Positions 17,402 through 25,343 of a stretch of DNA of 64,000 bases are shown in pieces. Position 1 is the stretch's first letter, and the number at the start of each line of letters is the position of its first letter. The stretch is from Lactobacillus rodentium (GTDB lineage: Bacteria; Bacillota; Bacilli; Lactobacillales; Lactobacillaceae): assembly GCF_003423665.1 (NCBI RefSeq), contig NZ_BFBY01000004.1, forward strand, positions 1-64,000, written 5' to 3'. A model generated the notes under the pieces. The model was not told where the DNA came from and did not search any database. It saw only the letters and a list, made by a program, of their open reading frames with translations. The translations under genes were made by a program, and so were the position numbers.

Positions 17402-18736
17402 TTAATATTGTGGCATATAAAAATTTCGCTTATTATTTTCTTCACTAGCAATTTTATCTGCAGCAAAAACAAATGGCATCCAGATAAAAAGAGCAATTAT
17501 CATATTTACAATTGATAAGACAATTGCGCGCCAATCATAGTTACATGCCAAATATGGACCAATAATCGGTGGCATTATACTAGGAACAAAAATTTGTACT
17601 GGATTAACCCAGCCAATTTTTGTTACCCAGTACGCTAAAGAAACATTCGCCAAAGGTGCAACCACAAATGGGATTAAGTACACGGGATTAAAAATAACTG
17701 GTAATCCAAAAAGGACTGGTTCATTAATATTAAAAATTGATGGTGCCAGAGACATTTTAGCAATCGTTCTAAAATCAGCTCGTTTAGAGAAAATTAAAAT
17801 TGCTACTACTAAGATTAAAGTTCCTCCTGCTCCGCCAAACCATGCAAAAACATTGAATGAATCTTTCACCCAAATGAAGGGAATGTGACTCCCACTATGA
17901 ACGGCACTAACATTACTATTTTCTGGGGTCAACCATAATGAATCAATTACTGGAGTAAAAACACTTACACCATTAATTCCAAAGAACCAAAAAATTTGTA
18001 CTAAAAATGTAACTAAGAGCACGACTCCAAAACCTTGTCCTAGTTTTACAAGTGGAGATTGAATTGCATTAAGTAACCAACTTCCGAAATAGGTTCCGGT
18101 CAAACGTTGGAAAATATAGTTGACGATTCCTACAACAAATATTGCAAAAATAGAGGGCAACAAAGTTGATAAGGCCACCCATTCTGCATGTGGCATATTA
18201 CTTTGAACCTTTAACGTTATCCTTGCTTTATAAATAAGGATAAATAAACCGGCCCCTAGAGCCCCAAATAAAATCGCCGTAAATAATCCAGAAGTTGAAA
18301 ATTGAGAAACGTCAACTGCATTTTTTAAATCAACAGTGTCCTCAGTTGAAATTTTCAATTTAACAATATTGGTAATACTCATTACAAATGCAATTAATGC
18401 AACTATACTTGTAACAAATCGATTCACTTCAAATGCTTTTCCTAGGTGATAACCCCACGAAATAGCAAAATATATTGCAAAAAGAGCAAATGTTCCATTC
18501 CAAACAATGTTATCAACTATCATTAAGGGTTGTAGAATATGCGCTAATTCATCCCATCCCCACTGTAATTTAAAAACATTAATCATGCTATTAAATAAGA
18601 TTGCTAGCGAGCCTGCCATCGTTACTGGAAGCAAAGTGATAAATGCATCTCGCATTGCAACTAACCATTTTACTGAAGCTAGTTTTGCAGCTAAAGGTAA
18701 AATATAGGTTTCAAGCCATTTTACTAATTTTGCCAT
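17402..18736 (-). CDS. PTS IIC component, lactose/cellobiose family
   Basis: Membrane permease of a phosphotransferase system for beta-glucosides or chitobiose-type sugars. The 444 residues hold about ten hydrophobic helices; family marks are the N-terminal RDAFITLLPVTMAGSLAILFNSM, the FFGINGVSVFTPVIDSLWL block and the NINEPVLFGLPVIFNPVYLIPF motif that contains the conserved NEP sugar-binding site. No IIA, IIB or glycosidase gene is adjacent, so it must borrow those components from elsewhere. Its ATG overlaps the helicase stop by one base, an unusual operon partner. Confidence 0.92.
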   Translation of the reverse strand: MAKLVKWLETYILPLAAKLASVKWLVAMRDAFITLLPVTMAGSLAILFNSMINVFKLQWGWDELAHILQPLMIVDNIVWNGTFALFAIYFAISWGYHLGKAFEVNRFVTSIVALIAFVMSITNIVKLKISTEDTVDLKNAVDVSQFSTSGLFTAILFGALGAGLFILIYKARITLKVQSNMPHAEWVALSTLLPSIFAIFVVGIVNYIFQRLTGTYFGSWLLNAIQSPLVKLGQGFGVVLLVTFLVQIFWFFGINGVSVFTPVIDSLWLTPENSNVSAVHSGSHIPFIWVKDSFNVFAWFGGAGGTLILVVAILIFSKRADFRTIAKMSLAPSIFNINEPVLFGLPVIFNPVYLIPFVVAPLANVSLAYWVTKIGWVNPVQIFVPSIMPPIIGPYLACNYDWRAIVLSIVNMIIALFIWMPFVFAADKIASEENNKRNFYMPQY

Positions 18737-19989
18737 TATTTTTTAACTCCATTGTTCTTTTTTGGATGATAACCCTTATTTTTTTTGTTTTTCCACCGAT
18801 TTTTCTTATGTTTAACTTTAACTTGCTTCTGTTCTTGCTTGTTTTTTGCCGTACTTTTTTCTTGAGCAATTTTTCTATTTTTCTGCTCTTGAGGGGGAGT
18901 GGTGGTTAAATGATAGCCGTCAAAATATACGCGTTCAATGTCATAATTATCACCAACTAACTTACGTAAATTTCGCCAATCATGATCATCTCCCAAAGTA
19001 AGAACTGTTCCAGCTTGATTCATTCTCCCAGTTCTTCCACTTCTGTGAATATATGTATTTAATTCTCTTGGAACTTCAAAATTGATCACATAAGTTACAT
19101 TAGGAATATCTAATCCTCTAGCCGCTATATCAGTTGCAAACAGTAATCTAATTTTTCCCTGCTTAAATTTTTTTAAAATTTTTTCTCTTTTTTGTTTATT
19201 AATAGCATTATTTAGAACTTCAAAGGAACTTTTACTATGGGCAAAAATTCTAGCAGTGCGGGCCTCAGTGTCATTGGAATCAAAAAATAAAAGACCTTTA
19301 AAATTATCTAGTTTAACTAGACGCTGTAAATACTGAAGTTTAAACTCATTCGAAACTTTTAGAAAATAATGTTTCACGATAGAATGTTGCTCTGGTCTAA
19401 CATCAATCAGTAAAAATGTACGATTAAATAATGCCTCTGCACTTTTAGTCATTTGAGATTCAGATGCGCCAAACAGTAAAATTTGAGCCTGTGGGCTTAA
19501 GTTTTGCCCTAATGACGAAATCAAATCCGCTTTGGTAAACTCTAAAATATCATCTGCCTCATCTACTACTAGACTAGTGATCGAAGATACTTTTATCTTA
19601 TTATCAGAGATAAAATCAAATAATCTTCCAGGAGTACAAATTAAAATTTGCGGTCTTTCTTTTCTTAATCGCTCTAGTTGTCGTCTACGATTTCCAGCAC
19701 CAACTAAAGCTAACATTTTTAAATCAAGCGCTTTGGCATAAGGAAGGAGGGCATTACGCGTTTGAATCGCTAATTCCGTAGTTGGTTCGAGAATAATTGT
19801 TAAACCGGCTAATTCTTTTGTTCTCACCAAAGTTGGTAAACCATAAGCAAGAGTTTTTCCAGTTCCAGTTTTAGCTAAAGCAACTAAACTAGCGCCATTT
19901 TTGATTGCATCATAAGTACGAGCTTGAATTAAAGTGGGGTTAGTTTTATTTTCTCTCTCTAAGACTTGATTAATTGAGTTTGGATACAT
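18736..19989 (-). CDS. DEAD-box RNA helicase
   Basis: ATP-dependent RNA helicase of the CshB/YqfR size class (417 residues). Motifs in order: Q-motif region NPTLIQARTYDAI, Walker A AKTGTGKT (about 39-46), PTTELA, TPGRL, VDEADD (Walker B), GAS in place of the usual SAT, ARGLDIPNV and HRSGRTGR. The C-terminal 60 residues are very rich in Lys, Gln and Asn (KNKQEQKQVKVKHKKNRWKN), a basic RNA-binding tail. It probably helps ribosome assembly or mRNA decay at low temperature. It lies 11 bases after the GH25-like gene and overlaps the PTS gene. Confidence 0.94.
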   Translation of the reverse strand: MYPNSINQVLERENKTNPTLIQARTYDAIKNGASLVALAKTGTGKTLAYGLPTLVRTKELAGLTIILEPTTELAIQTRNALLPYAKALDLKMLALVGAGNRRRQLERLRKERPQILICTPGRLFDFISDNKIKVSSITSLVVDEADDILEFTKADLISSLGQNLSPQAQILLFGASESQMTKSAEALFNRTFLLIDVRPEQHSIVKHYFLKVSNEFKLQYLQRLVKLDNFKGLLFFDSNDTEARTARIFAHSKSSFEVLNNAINKQKREKILKKFKQGKIRLLFATDIAARGLDIPNVTYVINFEVPRELNTYIHRSGRTGRMNQAGTVLTLGDDHDWRNLRKLVGDNYDIERVYFDGYHLTTTPPQEQKNRKIAQEKSTAKNKQEQKQVKVKHKKNRWKNKKNKGYHPKKNNGVKK

Positions 19990-20000
19990 TTTAGATTTCC

Positions 20001-20711
20001 TTACTGTGTAAAATTACTACCATATTGTGCTTGATAATTACTCATCCCACCAATATAAGCAAACATGGTTACATTACTATTTAAATTATCAACATTTTTT
20101 ACTCGACCAGCCTGTGTATAGCACCAAAAACTATACTCTTTTTTATTATGTAAACTTGCGCCAGTATATAAGAAATCTGTTCCGTGCGGAAAATATTTTT
20201 TCTTAGTATAATCACCGGCAATTAGAACACGTTTTCCAATATTATTTAATTTTTGACTAAACTGTGCAATTTGATTCCAATATTTAGCAGAATTATCTTT
20301 TACAGCTGGTACAATCATGACTGGCAAGTTTCCAGTATTTTGTCCGACTTGTTGCTCAAAATAATTGAATTGTTCTGTCGCACTACTTTGATTACTAAAA
20401 GTTACGATTGAGCCAAAAGAAAGCTTAGTTCCCTGTAATCGATCACGGTAGATTAAATAATTATCATCAAAATATGTTTTACCTTGAGTAGCTCGCAAAT
20501 AGACAAAAGAAATGCCATTATGTTCCAATTTATGGAGATCTACCCCATCAGTATTTTGATCTAACTCTACTCCCAAGACACTCATATTCGATCCTCGCGG
20601 TACAGTTGTATTAGTTCGCATATTAAAAAATGCAAATAAAAAACCACAAATTACAATAAGTAAAAGAATAATAATAGCAGGCAAAGTAAAACGATGCTGA
20701 AAACGATGCAC
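20001..20711 (-). CDS. GH25-like membrane-anchored protein, catalytic pair missing
   Basis: One N-terminal membrane segment (about residues 10-30) anchors a 200-residue extracellular domain with the fold pattern of glycoside hydrolase family 25: GVELDQNTDGVDLHKLEHNG (47-66), FVYLRATQGKTYFDDNY (69-85) and TFSNQSSATEQFNYF. GH25 muramidases use an acidic D-x-E pair after the third strand; here the site reads LPVMIVPAV (129-137) with no acid, and the early Asp of GxDVS reads Glu (GVEL). A wall-binding or regulatory rather than hydrolytic role is therefore possible. Start is GTG, eight bases after GGAGG. Confidence 0.8.
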   Translation of the reverse strand: MHRFQHRFTLPAIIILLLIVICGFLFAFFNMRTNTTVPRGSNMSVLGVELDQNTDGVDLHKLEHNGISFVYLRATQGKTYFDDNYLIYRDRLQGTKLSFGSIVTFSNQSSATEQFNYFEQQVGQNTGNLPVMIVPAVKDNSAKYWNQIAQFSQKLNNIGKRVLIAGDYTKKKYFPHGTDFLYTGASLHNKKEYSFWCYTQAGRVKNVDNLNSNVTMFAYIGGMSNYQAQYGSNFTQ

Positions 20712-20819
20712 AGGACATTCCTCCTATCGCTTATTTTAACTAATTCTATCCTTCGATACCAGAATTAGTAGAATTTAGTATAATAGAAATTAAAATTACC
20801 AGCCGAAAGGAGTAAGAAA

Positions 20820-22133
20820 TTGAAACGTGAAATAAGCTTCGGTCAAGCACTGGCCACTGTTGTTGGAACAGTAATTGGTGGTGGTGTATTCTTTAAAATC
20901 AGTGCGATTACAAGTCAAACTGGCACACCTTCTTTAACTCTTTTGGTTTGGATATTAGCAGGAATTGTCTCAATTGCTTCTGGTTTAACCGTTTCAGAAA
21001 TTGCTGCTGCTATTCCAGTTACTGGAGGCTCGATCAAATATATTGAATACACTTATGGTAAAGCATGGGGCTTTCTTTTTGGTTGGGCCCAAATGGTAAT
21101 TTACTTTCCAGCAAATATCGGAGCCTTAAGTGTAATATTTGCTCAACAATTTGCTGTTTTATTTAATATTCCAAGCAAATTTAATACTTTGATTGCACTC
21201 GCACTAGCTATCTTTTTAATGATGTTAAATTTTATTTCAACTAAATTTGCTAGTAAAATGCAATCAATCATGACTATCTTAAAGATTATACCGATTGCCC
21301 TAATTGTTCTTTTTGGTCTCTTTAATACCAATAAAATTAATTTCAGCTTCTTTCCTATTCAAACTGCACCCGGTAAAAATTTTGCCAATGCACTATCAGG
21401 TGGATTGCTTGCGGCCCTATTTGCTTTTGATGGCTGGGTAAACGTCACTAATTTAGCGGGAGAAATAAAACATCCCGAAAAAAATCTTTCCCGTGCAATT
21501 ATTATTGGCCTTTCTGCAATCACTATTATTTATTTTTTAGTTAATTATACCTTTATTGAAACGGTACCTTTTAATCAAATAATTGGCAATGAAAATACAG
21601 CTTACTTAGCTTCCCTAAAACTCTTTGGAAACTTAGGTGGTAAAATTATTACCCTGGGAATATTAATCTCTGTCTATGGAGCAATCAATGGTTTTATTTT
21701 AACTGGAATTAGGATTCCTTATACACTGGCAAAGGATAGATTTCTTCCTTTCGCCGATAAAATTGGTAAAACCAATATTAATACCGGGGTACCAACAATC
21801 TCGGCCTTAATAATTCTCTTCTTTTCAATCTTAATGATTCTTTTAGGAACTTTCGATATGTTAACTAATATGCTAGTTTTCGTAATGTGGGTTTTTACCA
21901 CTTTAATTTCCATAGCAGTTGTCATTTTGCGATTCCGAGAACCGAAATTAGAAAGACCTTATGTGGTCCCGTGGTATCCAATTGTTCCAATTATTTCAAT
22001 TGGTGGTGGGCTTTTTATTATTATCTTTACCCTTATCAACCAGTTCTGGCTTTCCTTAACAGGCATTGTGATTACCCTACTCGGACTACCTATTTATTAT
22101 TTCAGTCGCAAAGCAAATCATGATACAAAATAA
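20820..22133 (+). CDS. Amino acid permease, APC superfamily (LAT-like)
   Basis: Twelve-helix amino acid transporter. The start ISFGQALATVVGTVIGGGVFFKISAI carries the APC substrate-backbone motif (GTVIGGGVF, about residues 16-24), and the sequence is closest in style to LAT-type exchangers such as the Ser/Thr exchanger SteT: no N-terminal extension, 437 residues, and FDGWVNVTNLAGEIKHPEKNL in the helix 6-7 region. Substrate cannot be fixed from sequence. Start is TTG, seven bases after AAAGGAG; a TATAAT at 20779-20784 is a likely -10. A strong terminator overlaps the stop. Confidence 0.9.
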   Translation: MKREISFGQALATVVGTVIGGGVFFKISAITSQTGTPSLTLLVWILAGIVSIASGLTVSEIAAAIPVTGGSIKYIEYTYGKAWGFLFGWAQMVIYFPANIGALSVIFAQQFAVLFNIPSKFNTLIALALAIFLMMLNFISTKFASKMQSIMTILKIIPIALIVLFGLFNTNKINFSFFPIQTAPGKNFANALSGGLLAALFAFDGWVNVTNLAGEIKHPEKNLSRAIIIGLSAITIIYFLVNYTFIETVPFNQIIGNENTAYLASLKLFGNLGGKIITLGILISVYGAINGFILTGIRIPYTLAKDRFLPFADKIGKTNINTGVPTISALIILFFSILMILLGTFDMLTNMLVFVMWVFTTLISIAVVILRFREPKLERPYVVPWYPIVPIISIGGGLFIIIFTLINQFWLSLTGIVITLLGLPIYYFSRKANHDTK

Positions 22134-22166
22134 AAGTGGTGGATTCAAATTGAATCCACCACTTTT
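22132..22166. terminator. Bidirectional terminator, permease and PAP2 gene
   Basis: Perfect sixteen-base arms (22132-22147, 22151-22166) around AAT, with T-rich sequence on the plus side and A-rich on the other, between two convergent genes. Confidence 0.92.
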
Positions 22167-22172
22167 ATTTTG

Positions 22173-22802
22173 TTAGATATTTATATTCCACAATTTCTTT
22201 GCCATATTATGAAGGAATAATTCAACTATTCCAACCCACATTAAAGCAAACGCTAATGATCCACACACATCTGATGGATAGTGAGCAAGTAAATAAACTC
22301 TTGAACACATCACTAATCCTAACCAGATAAGTAGAACCACATCTACCCAAATTCTAGTAGTACGATTTTTCAAAATTTTAGGTAACAATACCATTATTAA
22401 CCAAATTACTAGAATTCCCATACCTAAGGTATGGCCACTTGGAAAGCTAAAGCCATCATCTATAGGCATATGTCCGGCAGGTCTTGCGCGCTGAATAAGA
22501 TGCTTTACTACAAAACCAATTGCGTCTGCACTAAGCAACGTGATTACTATACTAGAAGCCATTGGCCGCATCTTCTTTAACCAGAGAATAACTGCCAAAA
22601 TAACCATCCACACTATATTCATCTTTGGTGAAGCAAGAAATGATACTCCCACCATAAAACCATGGAGACCACCAACACTTCTAATCAACTGTTGATAAAA
22701 ATTATCAAAACTACTGATCCAACTGGCCTGAATCATAATTGAGCAGGCTAAAATCAAAAATATTGGTAATCCAAAATAAATTGCTATTTTAAATCTTTTC
22801 AT
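22173..22802 (-). CDS. PAP2-family membrane phosphatase
   Basis: Membrane lipid phosphatase related to undecaprenyl-pyrophosphate phosphatase BcrC and phosphatidylglycerophosphatase B. The three acid-phosphatase signature blocks are present: KHLIQRARP, PSGHT and SRVYLLAHYPSDV, spread among about six hydrophobic helices over 209 residues. It probably works on the outer face of the membrane recycling lipid-linked phosphates. Single gene, ended by the terminator shared with the convergent permease. The exact lipid substrate is not readable. Confidence 0.92.
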   Translation of the reverse strand: MKRFKIAIYFGLPIFLILACSIMIQASWISSFDNFYQQLIRSVGGLHGFMVGVSFLASPKMNIVWMVILAVILWLKKMRPMASSIVITLLSADAIGFVVKHLIQRARPAGHMPIDDGFSFPSGHTLGMGILVIWLIMVLLPKILKNRTTRIWVDVVLLIWLGLVMCSRVYLLAHYPSDVCGSLAFALMWVGIVELFLHNMAKKLWNINI

Positions 22803-22904
22803 AATCTACTCGTTTCTTTAAAATCAATATTTTAATTTTATCATCTTAAAAACGGACTGAAAAGATTTGATCAAATAATCAAACTAATATTTCTTGAGTA
22901 ATGT

Positions 22905-24287
22905 TTAATTAGAATTAATTTTACTATGACGATAGCCATATACTAGATAAATAATAAGTCCAATACCAAACCATATTCCGGCAAAGATAAAAGTATTTAG
23001 CGGTAAAAAGCACATCATTCCTATACAGGCCAAGCCAGATATAATCGGCAAAACAGGATAAAATGGCACTTTAAAACTGGGTTCGGGTAAGTCTTTTCTT
23101 CTTCTAAGTAAAAGAACACCAAATGAAACAAAAGTAAAAGCAAGTAAAGTACCGATTGAGACTAAATGAGTTAGCTCATCTAATGAGAAAAATCCTCCCA
23201 TTAAGACAATAATTAAAGTAACTAACCATAAAGCATTTCCCGGTAAGCCCTTTTTATTAATTTTACCAATTTGGGGAGGCAATAACCCATCACGACCAAT
23301 TGAATAAACTAAACGAGAACTGGAATAAGTCATTGATATCATCATCGTACTCATTCCCACTAATGCGCCTAATGATAGCAAATCAGCTAACCATCCTTGG
23401 TTAACTTGACGCAAGGCAAAAGCAACTGGGTTAGCTATATTTAATTTATCAAAATGAACCATTCCAGTTAAGACAACCGAAACAGCCATATATAAAACGG
23501 CAGCAATTATTAAGGTCCCAATAATTCCAATTGGCATATTTCTTTTTGGATTCTTCACTTCAGCTGCAGAGGCCGAGACACAATCGAATCCCAAAAATGC
23601 AAAGAAAACTGTAGTAGCCCCATGGAAAATACCATTAGTTCCAAAAGGTAAAAATGGCTTGTAATTTGCAGGTTTAATAAAGAATAAGCCCACTCCAACA
23701 AAGACAAAAATAATTATTATTTTTAATACCACGGCAACATTATTAACGCGCATTGATTCTTTTAGTCCTCTTGACAACATAAGCGCAATCAATAGGACAC
23801 TTATTGCGGCCATTAAATTAAAATATGTACCCTGTGTTGGATTATAAGCATTTGTTAATGCATGAGGAAGTGAGATACTGACACTATTTAATAAAGCATT
23901 AAAATATGCTGCCCATCCTGAAGAAACAGCCGCTACTGAAAGCATATATTCCAAAATTAGGGCCCATCCTAAAATCCATCCCACTATTTCTCCAAAAAGA
24001 AGGTTGCCATATGAATAAGCAGACCCCGCGACCGGAATACTTGAAGACAATTCAGCATAGCACATACTACATAAACCACACACCAGAGCTGCTACCAAGA
24101 ATGAAAGCGTAACTCCAGGACCCGCAGTTGTGGCTGCAACCGTACCAGGTAAAATAAATATTCCTGTTCCAATAACCGCACCAATTCCCAATGCTAACAG
24201 GTCTTTTGCTCCCAAAGTTTTTGCAAATTTTTTATCAGTATTTAAATATCTCCCAATACTTTCCTTCCTAAGAAGATCAAATTTCAT
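22905..24287 (-). CDS. Amino acid permease, APC superfamily (CAT-like), attenuator-controlled
   Basis: Twelve-helix cationic-amino-acid-transporter-type permease, 460 residues, with the family start KTLGAKDLLALGIGAVIGTGIFILPG (GAVIGTGIF motif about 36-44), and FFAFLGFDCVSASAAEVKNPKRNMP in the middle. YfnA-like proteins of this group carry various amino acids in Gram-positives. GAGG lies seven bases before the ATG. The 260-nt leader upstream carries a promoter, an aromatic-rich leader peptide and an intrinsic terminator, so expression is very likely conditional on amino acid or charged-tRNA supply; this points to Phe/Tyr/Trp as the transported or sensed group, which is inference. Confidence 0.92.
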   Translation of the reverse strand: MKFDLLRKESIGRYLNTDKKFAKTLGAKDLLALGIGAVIGTGIFILPGTVAATTAGPGVTLSFLVAALVCGLCSMCYAELSSSIPVAGSAYSYGNLLFGEIVGWILGWALILEYMLSVAAVSSGWAAYFNALLNSVSISLPHALTNAYNPTQGTYFNLMAAISVLLIALMLSRGLKESMRVNNVAVVLKIIIIFVFVGVGLFFIKPANYKPFLPFGTNGIFHGATTVFFAFLGFDCVSASAAEVKNPKRNMPIGIIGTLIIAAVLYMAVSVVLTGMVHFDKLNIANPVAFALRQVNQGWLADLLSLGALVGMSTMMISMTYSSSRLVYSIGRDGLLPPQIGKINKKGLPGNALWLVTLIIVLMGGFFSLDELTHLVSIGTLLAFTFVSFGVLLLRRRKDLPEPSFKVPFYPVLPIISGLACIGMMCFLPLNTFIFAGIWFGIGLIIYLVYGYRHSKINSN

Positions 24288-24320
24288 AATCTATCCTCGC
24301 TTCATAAAATTTCAATCAAA

Positions 24321-24361
24321 AAAAGCTAACTAGTTGTACCTGAATAATCTAGTTAGCTTTT
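24321..24361 (-). terminator. Leader terminator of the permease attenuator
   Basis: Thirteen-base perfect arms (24349-24361 and 24321-24333) around a 15-base loop, followed by seven U on the minus strand, located 34 bases before the permease ATG and therefore inside the 5' leader. The loop carries ten bases (24334-24343) perfectly complementary to an upstream leader segment (24447-24456). Confidence 0.92.
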
Positions 24362-24494
24362 GCAAATTTTATTTACGTAAAGAAACGCAATGATAACTTT
24401 CGCTTTACTAGACTACCTAGCAAAGCTCCAAAACAAAATACTTTGCTCAGGTACAAACAGCCAAGAGTTTGTACCCAAATCACGAGTACAAACT

Positions 24495-24548
24495 CTACAT
24501 AAAGTAAGCAAAGTTAAAAAAGTTTTGCATGGTATGCCAGTTATTCAT
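24495..24548 (-). CDS. Leader peptide, 17 aa, aromatic-rich
   Basis: ATG at 24548 preceded by GAAGGGAG with seven bases spacing, coding MNNWHTMQNFFNFAYFM and a TAG stop. Six of 17 residues are aromatic and the last seven include four Phe and one Tyr, a composition like the pheL and other amino acid operon leaders of enteric bacteria. It lies about 25 bases after the predicted transcription start and directly before the alternative hairpins of the attenuator. The peptide is too short for standard gene finding. It may sense Phe/Tyr through codon stalling or act as an arrest peptide; neither is shown by sequence alone. Confidence 0.7.
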   Translation of the reverse strand: MNNWHTMQNFFNFAYFM

Positions 24549-24579
24549 CGTATTTCTCCCTTCTTTTTAATTAATAATT

Positions 24580-24608
24580 ATTAAAACATGACACTATATT
24601 ATTGTCAA
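24580..24608 (-). promoter_or_regulatory. Promoter of the permease leader
   Basis: Perfect -35 TTGACA (24603-24608) and -10 TTTAAT (24580-24585) separated by 17 bases on the minus strand. It starts 24 bases after the hpt stop, with no terminator between, so some hpt transcripts may also enter the leader. Confidence 0.85.
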
Positions 24609-24632
24609 TTTTAATTTAAATTTATTTTTATT

Positions 24633-25202
24633 TTAACGATTCAAGTTAGCCTGAATTACTTCAGGTTTTAAAACACCAATATATGGCAAATTACGGTACT
24701 CATTTAAATAATCTAGGCCATACCCAACAACGAATTCATTCTCAACATCAGCCCCGTAATAATCAACTACTACATCTTCTTCACGACGCTCAGTCTTATT
24801 CAAAAGTGCACAACATTTTACACTCTTGGCTCCACGCTTGAGTAAATGTTCTTTCATAAACTTCAAAGTATGGCCAGTATCTACAATGTCTTCAACCAAA
24901 AGAACATCGCGTCCCTTTACATCTGCTTCTACATCAATATCTAGTCTTACTTTACCACTTGATTCAAAGCCGTCACCATAACTAGATACATCCATAAAAT
25001 CATTTTGCATCTTAACGTCCATTTGACGAACTAAATCTGTTAAAAAGAAAACAGCACCTTTTAGGACACCAACAACAATTGGATCTTTTCCTGCATAGTC
25101 TTGAGTTAATTGTTGACCTAATTTCTGACACATTTTTTGAATATCATCTTGACTATATAAAACTCGATCAATAATTTGATCGATATTATCGCTTTTTGTC
25201 AT
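24633..25202 (-). CDS. hpt: Hypoxanthine phosphoribosyltransferase
   Basis: Purine salvage enzyme that makes IMP or GMP from hypoxanthine or guanine and PRPP. The PRPP loop VLLVEDIVDTGHTL (VEDIVDTGHT core), the GVLKGAVFF motif and the flexible-loop region DVSSYGDGFESSGKV are intact. The open frame extends six codons to a TTG at 25220, but that stretch contains the GGAGG ribosome site, so the ATG at 25202 is the start (189 residues, normal for the family). It follows the lyase-like gene after a weak terminator. It complements the nucleoside-hydrolase route that releases free bases elsewhere in the window. Confidence 0.95.
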   Translation of the reverse strand: MTKSDNIDQIIDRVLYSQDDIQKMCQKLGQQLTQDYAGKDPIVVGVLKGAVFFLTDLVRQMDVKMQNDFMDVSSYGDGFESSGKVRLDIDVEADVKGRDVLLVEDIVDTGHTLKFMKEHLLKRGAKSVKCCALLNKTERREEDVVVDYYGADVENEFVVGYGLDYLNEYRNLPYIGVLKPEVIQANLNR

Positions 25203-25278
25203 TTTTCCCTCCACTATCAATATCTTAAAGCTTAAACTTGTTGGAATTGTTAGTTGAATTATAACATTTACTAATTAA

Positions 25279-25305
25279 AAAAAGCACTCATTCTGAGTAC
25301 TTTTT
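25279..25305 (-). terminator. Terminator after the PLP lyase-like gene
   Basis: Twelve-base arms with one mismatch (25279-25290, 25294-25305) around TTC, A-rich before and T-rich after, between the lyase-like gene and hpt. Confidence 0.7.
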
Positions 25306-25343
25306 CAATTATTATTCGGTTTTTACTATCTATATTATTAAAC

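Larger units (their letters stand above)
24321..24574 (-). promoter_or_regulatory. Peptide-sensing attenuator leader of the permease
   Basis: Reading the minus strand 5' to 3': leader peptide ORF (24548-24495), segment 1 (24495-24486), segment 2 (24475-24465), segment 3 (24458-24447), further hairpins (24447-24419 and 24408-24377), then the terminator. Segment 1 pairs with 2 (ten bases), 2 pairs with 3 (nine bases), and 3 pairs with the terminator loop (ten bases), all perfectly and mutually exclusively. Segment 1 starts on the last base of the peptide stop codon, so a ribosome at the end of the peptide would mask it. No T-box AGGGUGGNACCGCG element is present. Which state allows read-through is unresolved. 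Confidence 0.75.

Noticed and set aside
18736-19989. Degenerate DEAD-box helicase because motif III reads GAS
   Set aside because: GAS for SAT is a conservative variant and all other motifs are intact.
24390-24584. 64-aa plus-strand ORF covering the permease leader
   Set aside because: It has no ribosome site, runs antisense to the leader peptide and its hairpins, and reads as the complement of the regulatory RNA.
24288-24632. T-box or lysine/SAM-type riboswitch in the permease leader
   Set aside because: No AGGGUGGNACCGCG T-box element, K-turn or other conserved riboswitch core is visible; the leader peptide and pairings explain it better.
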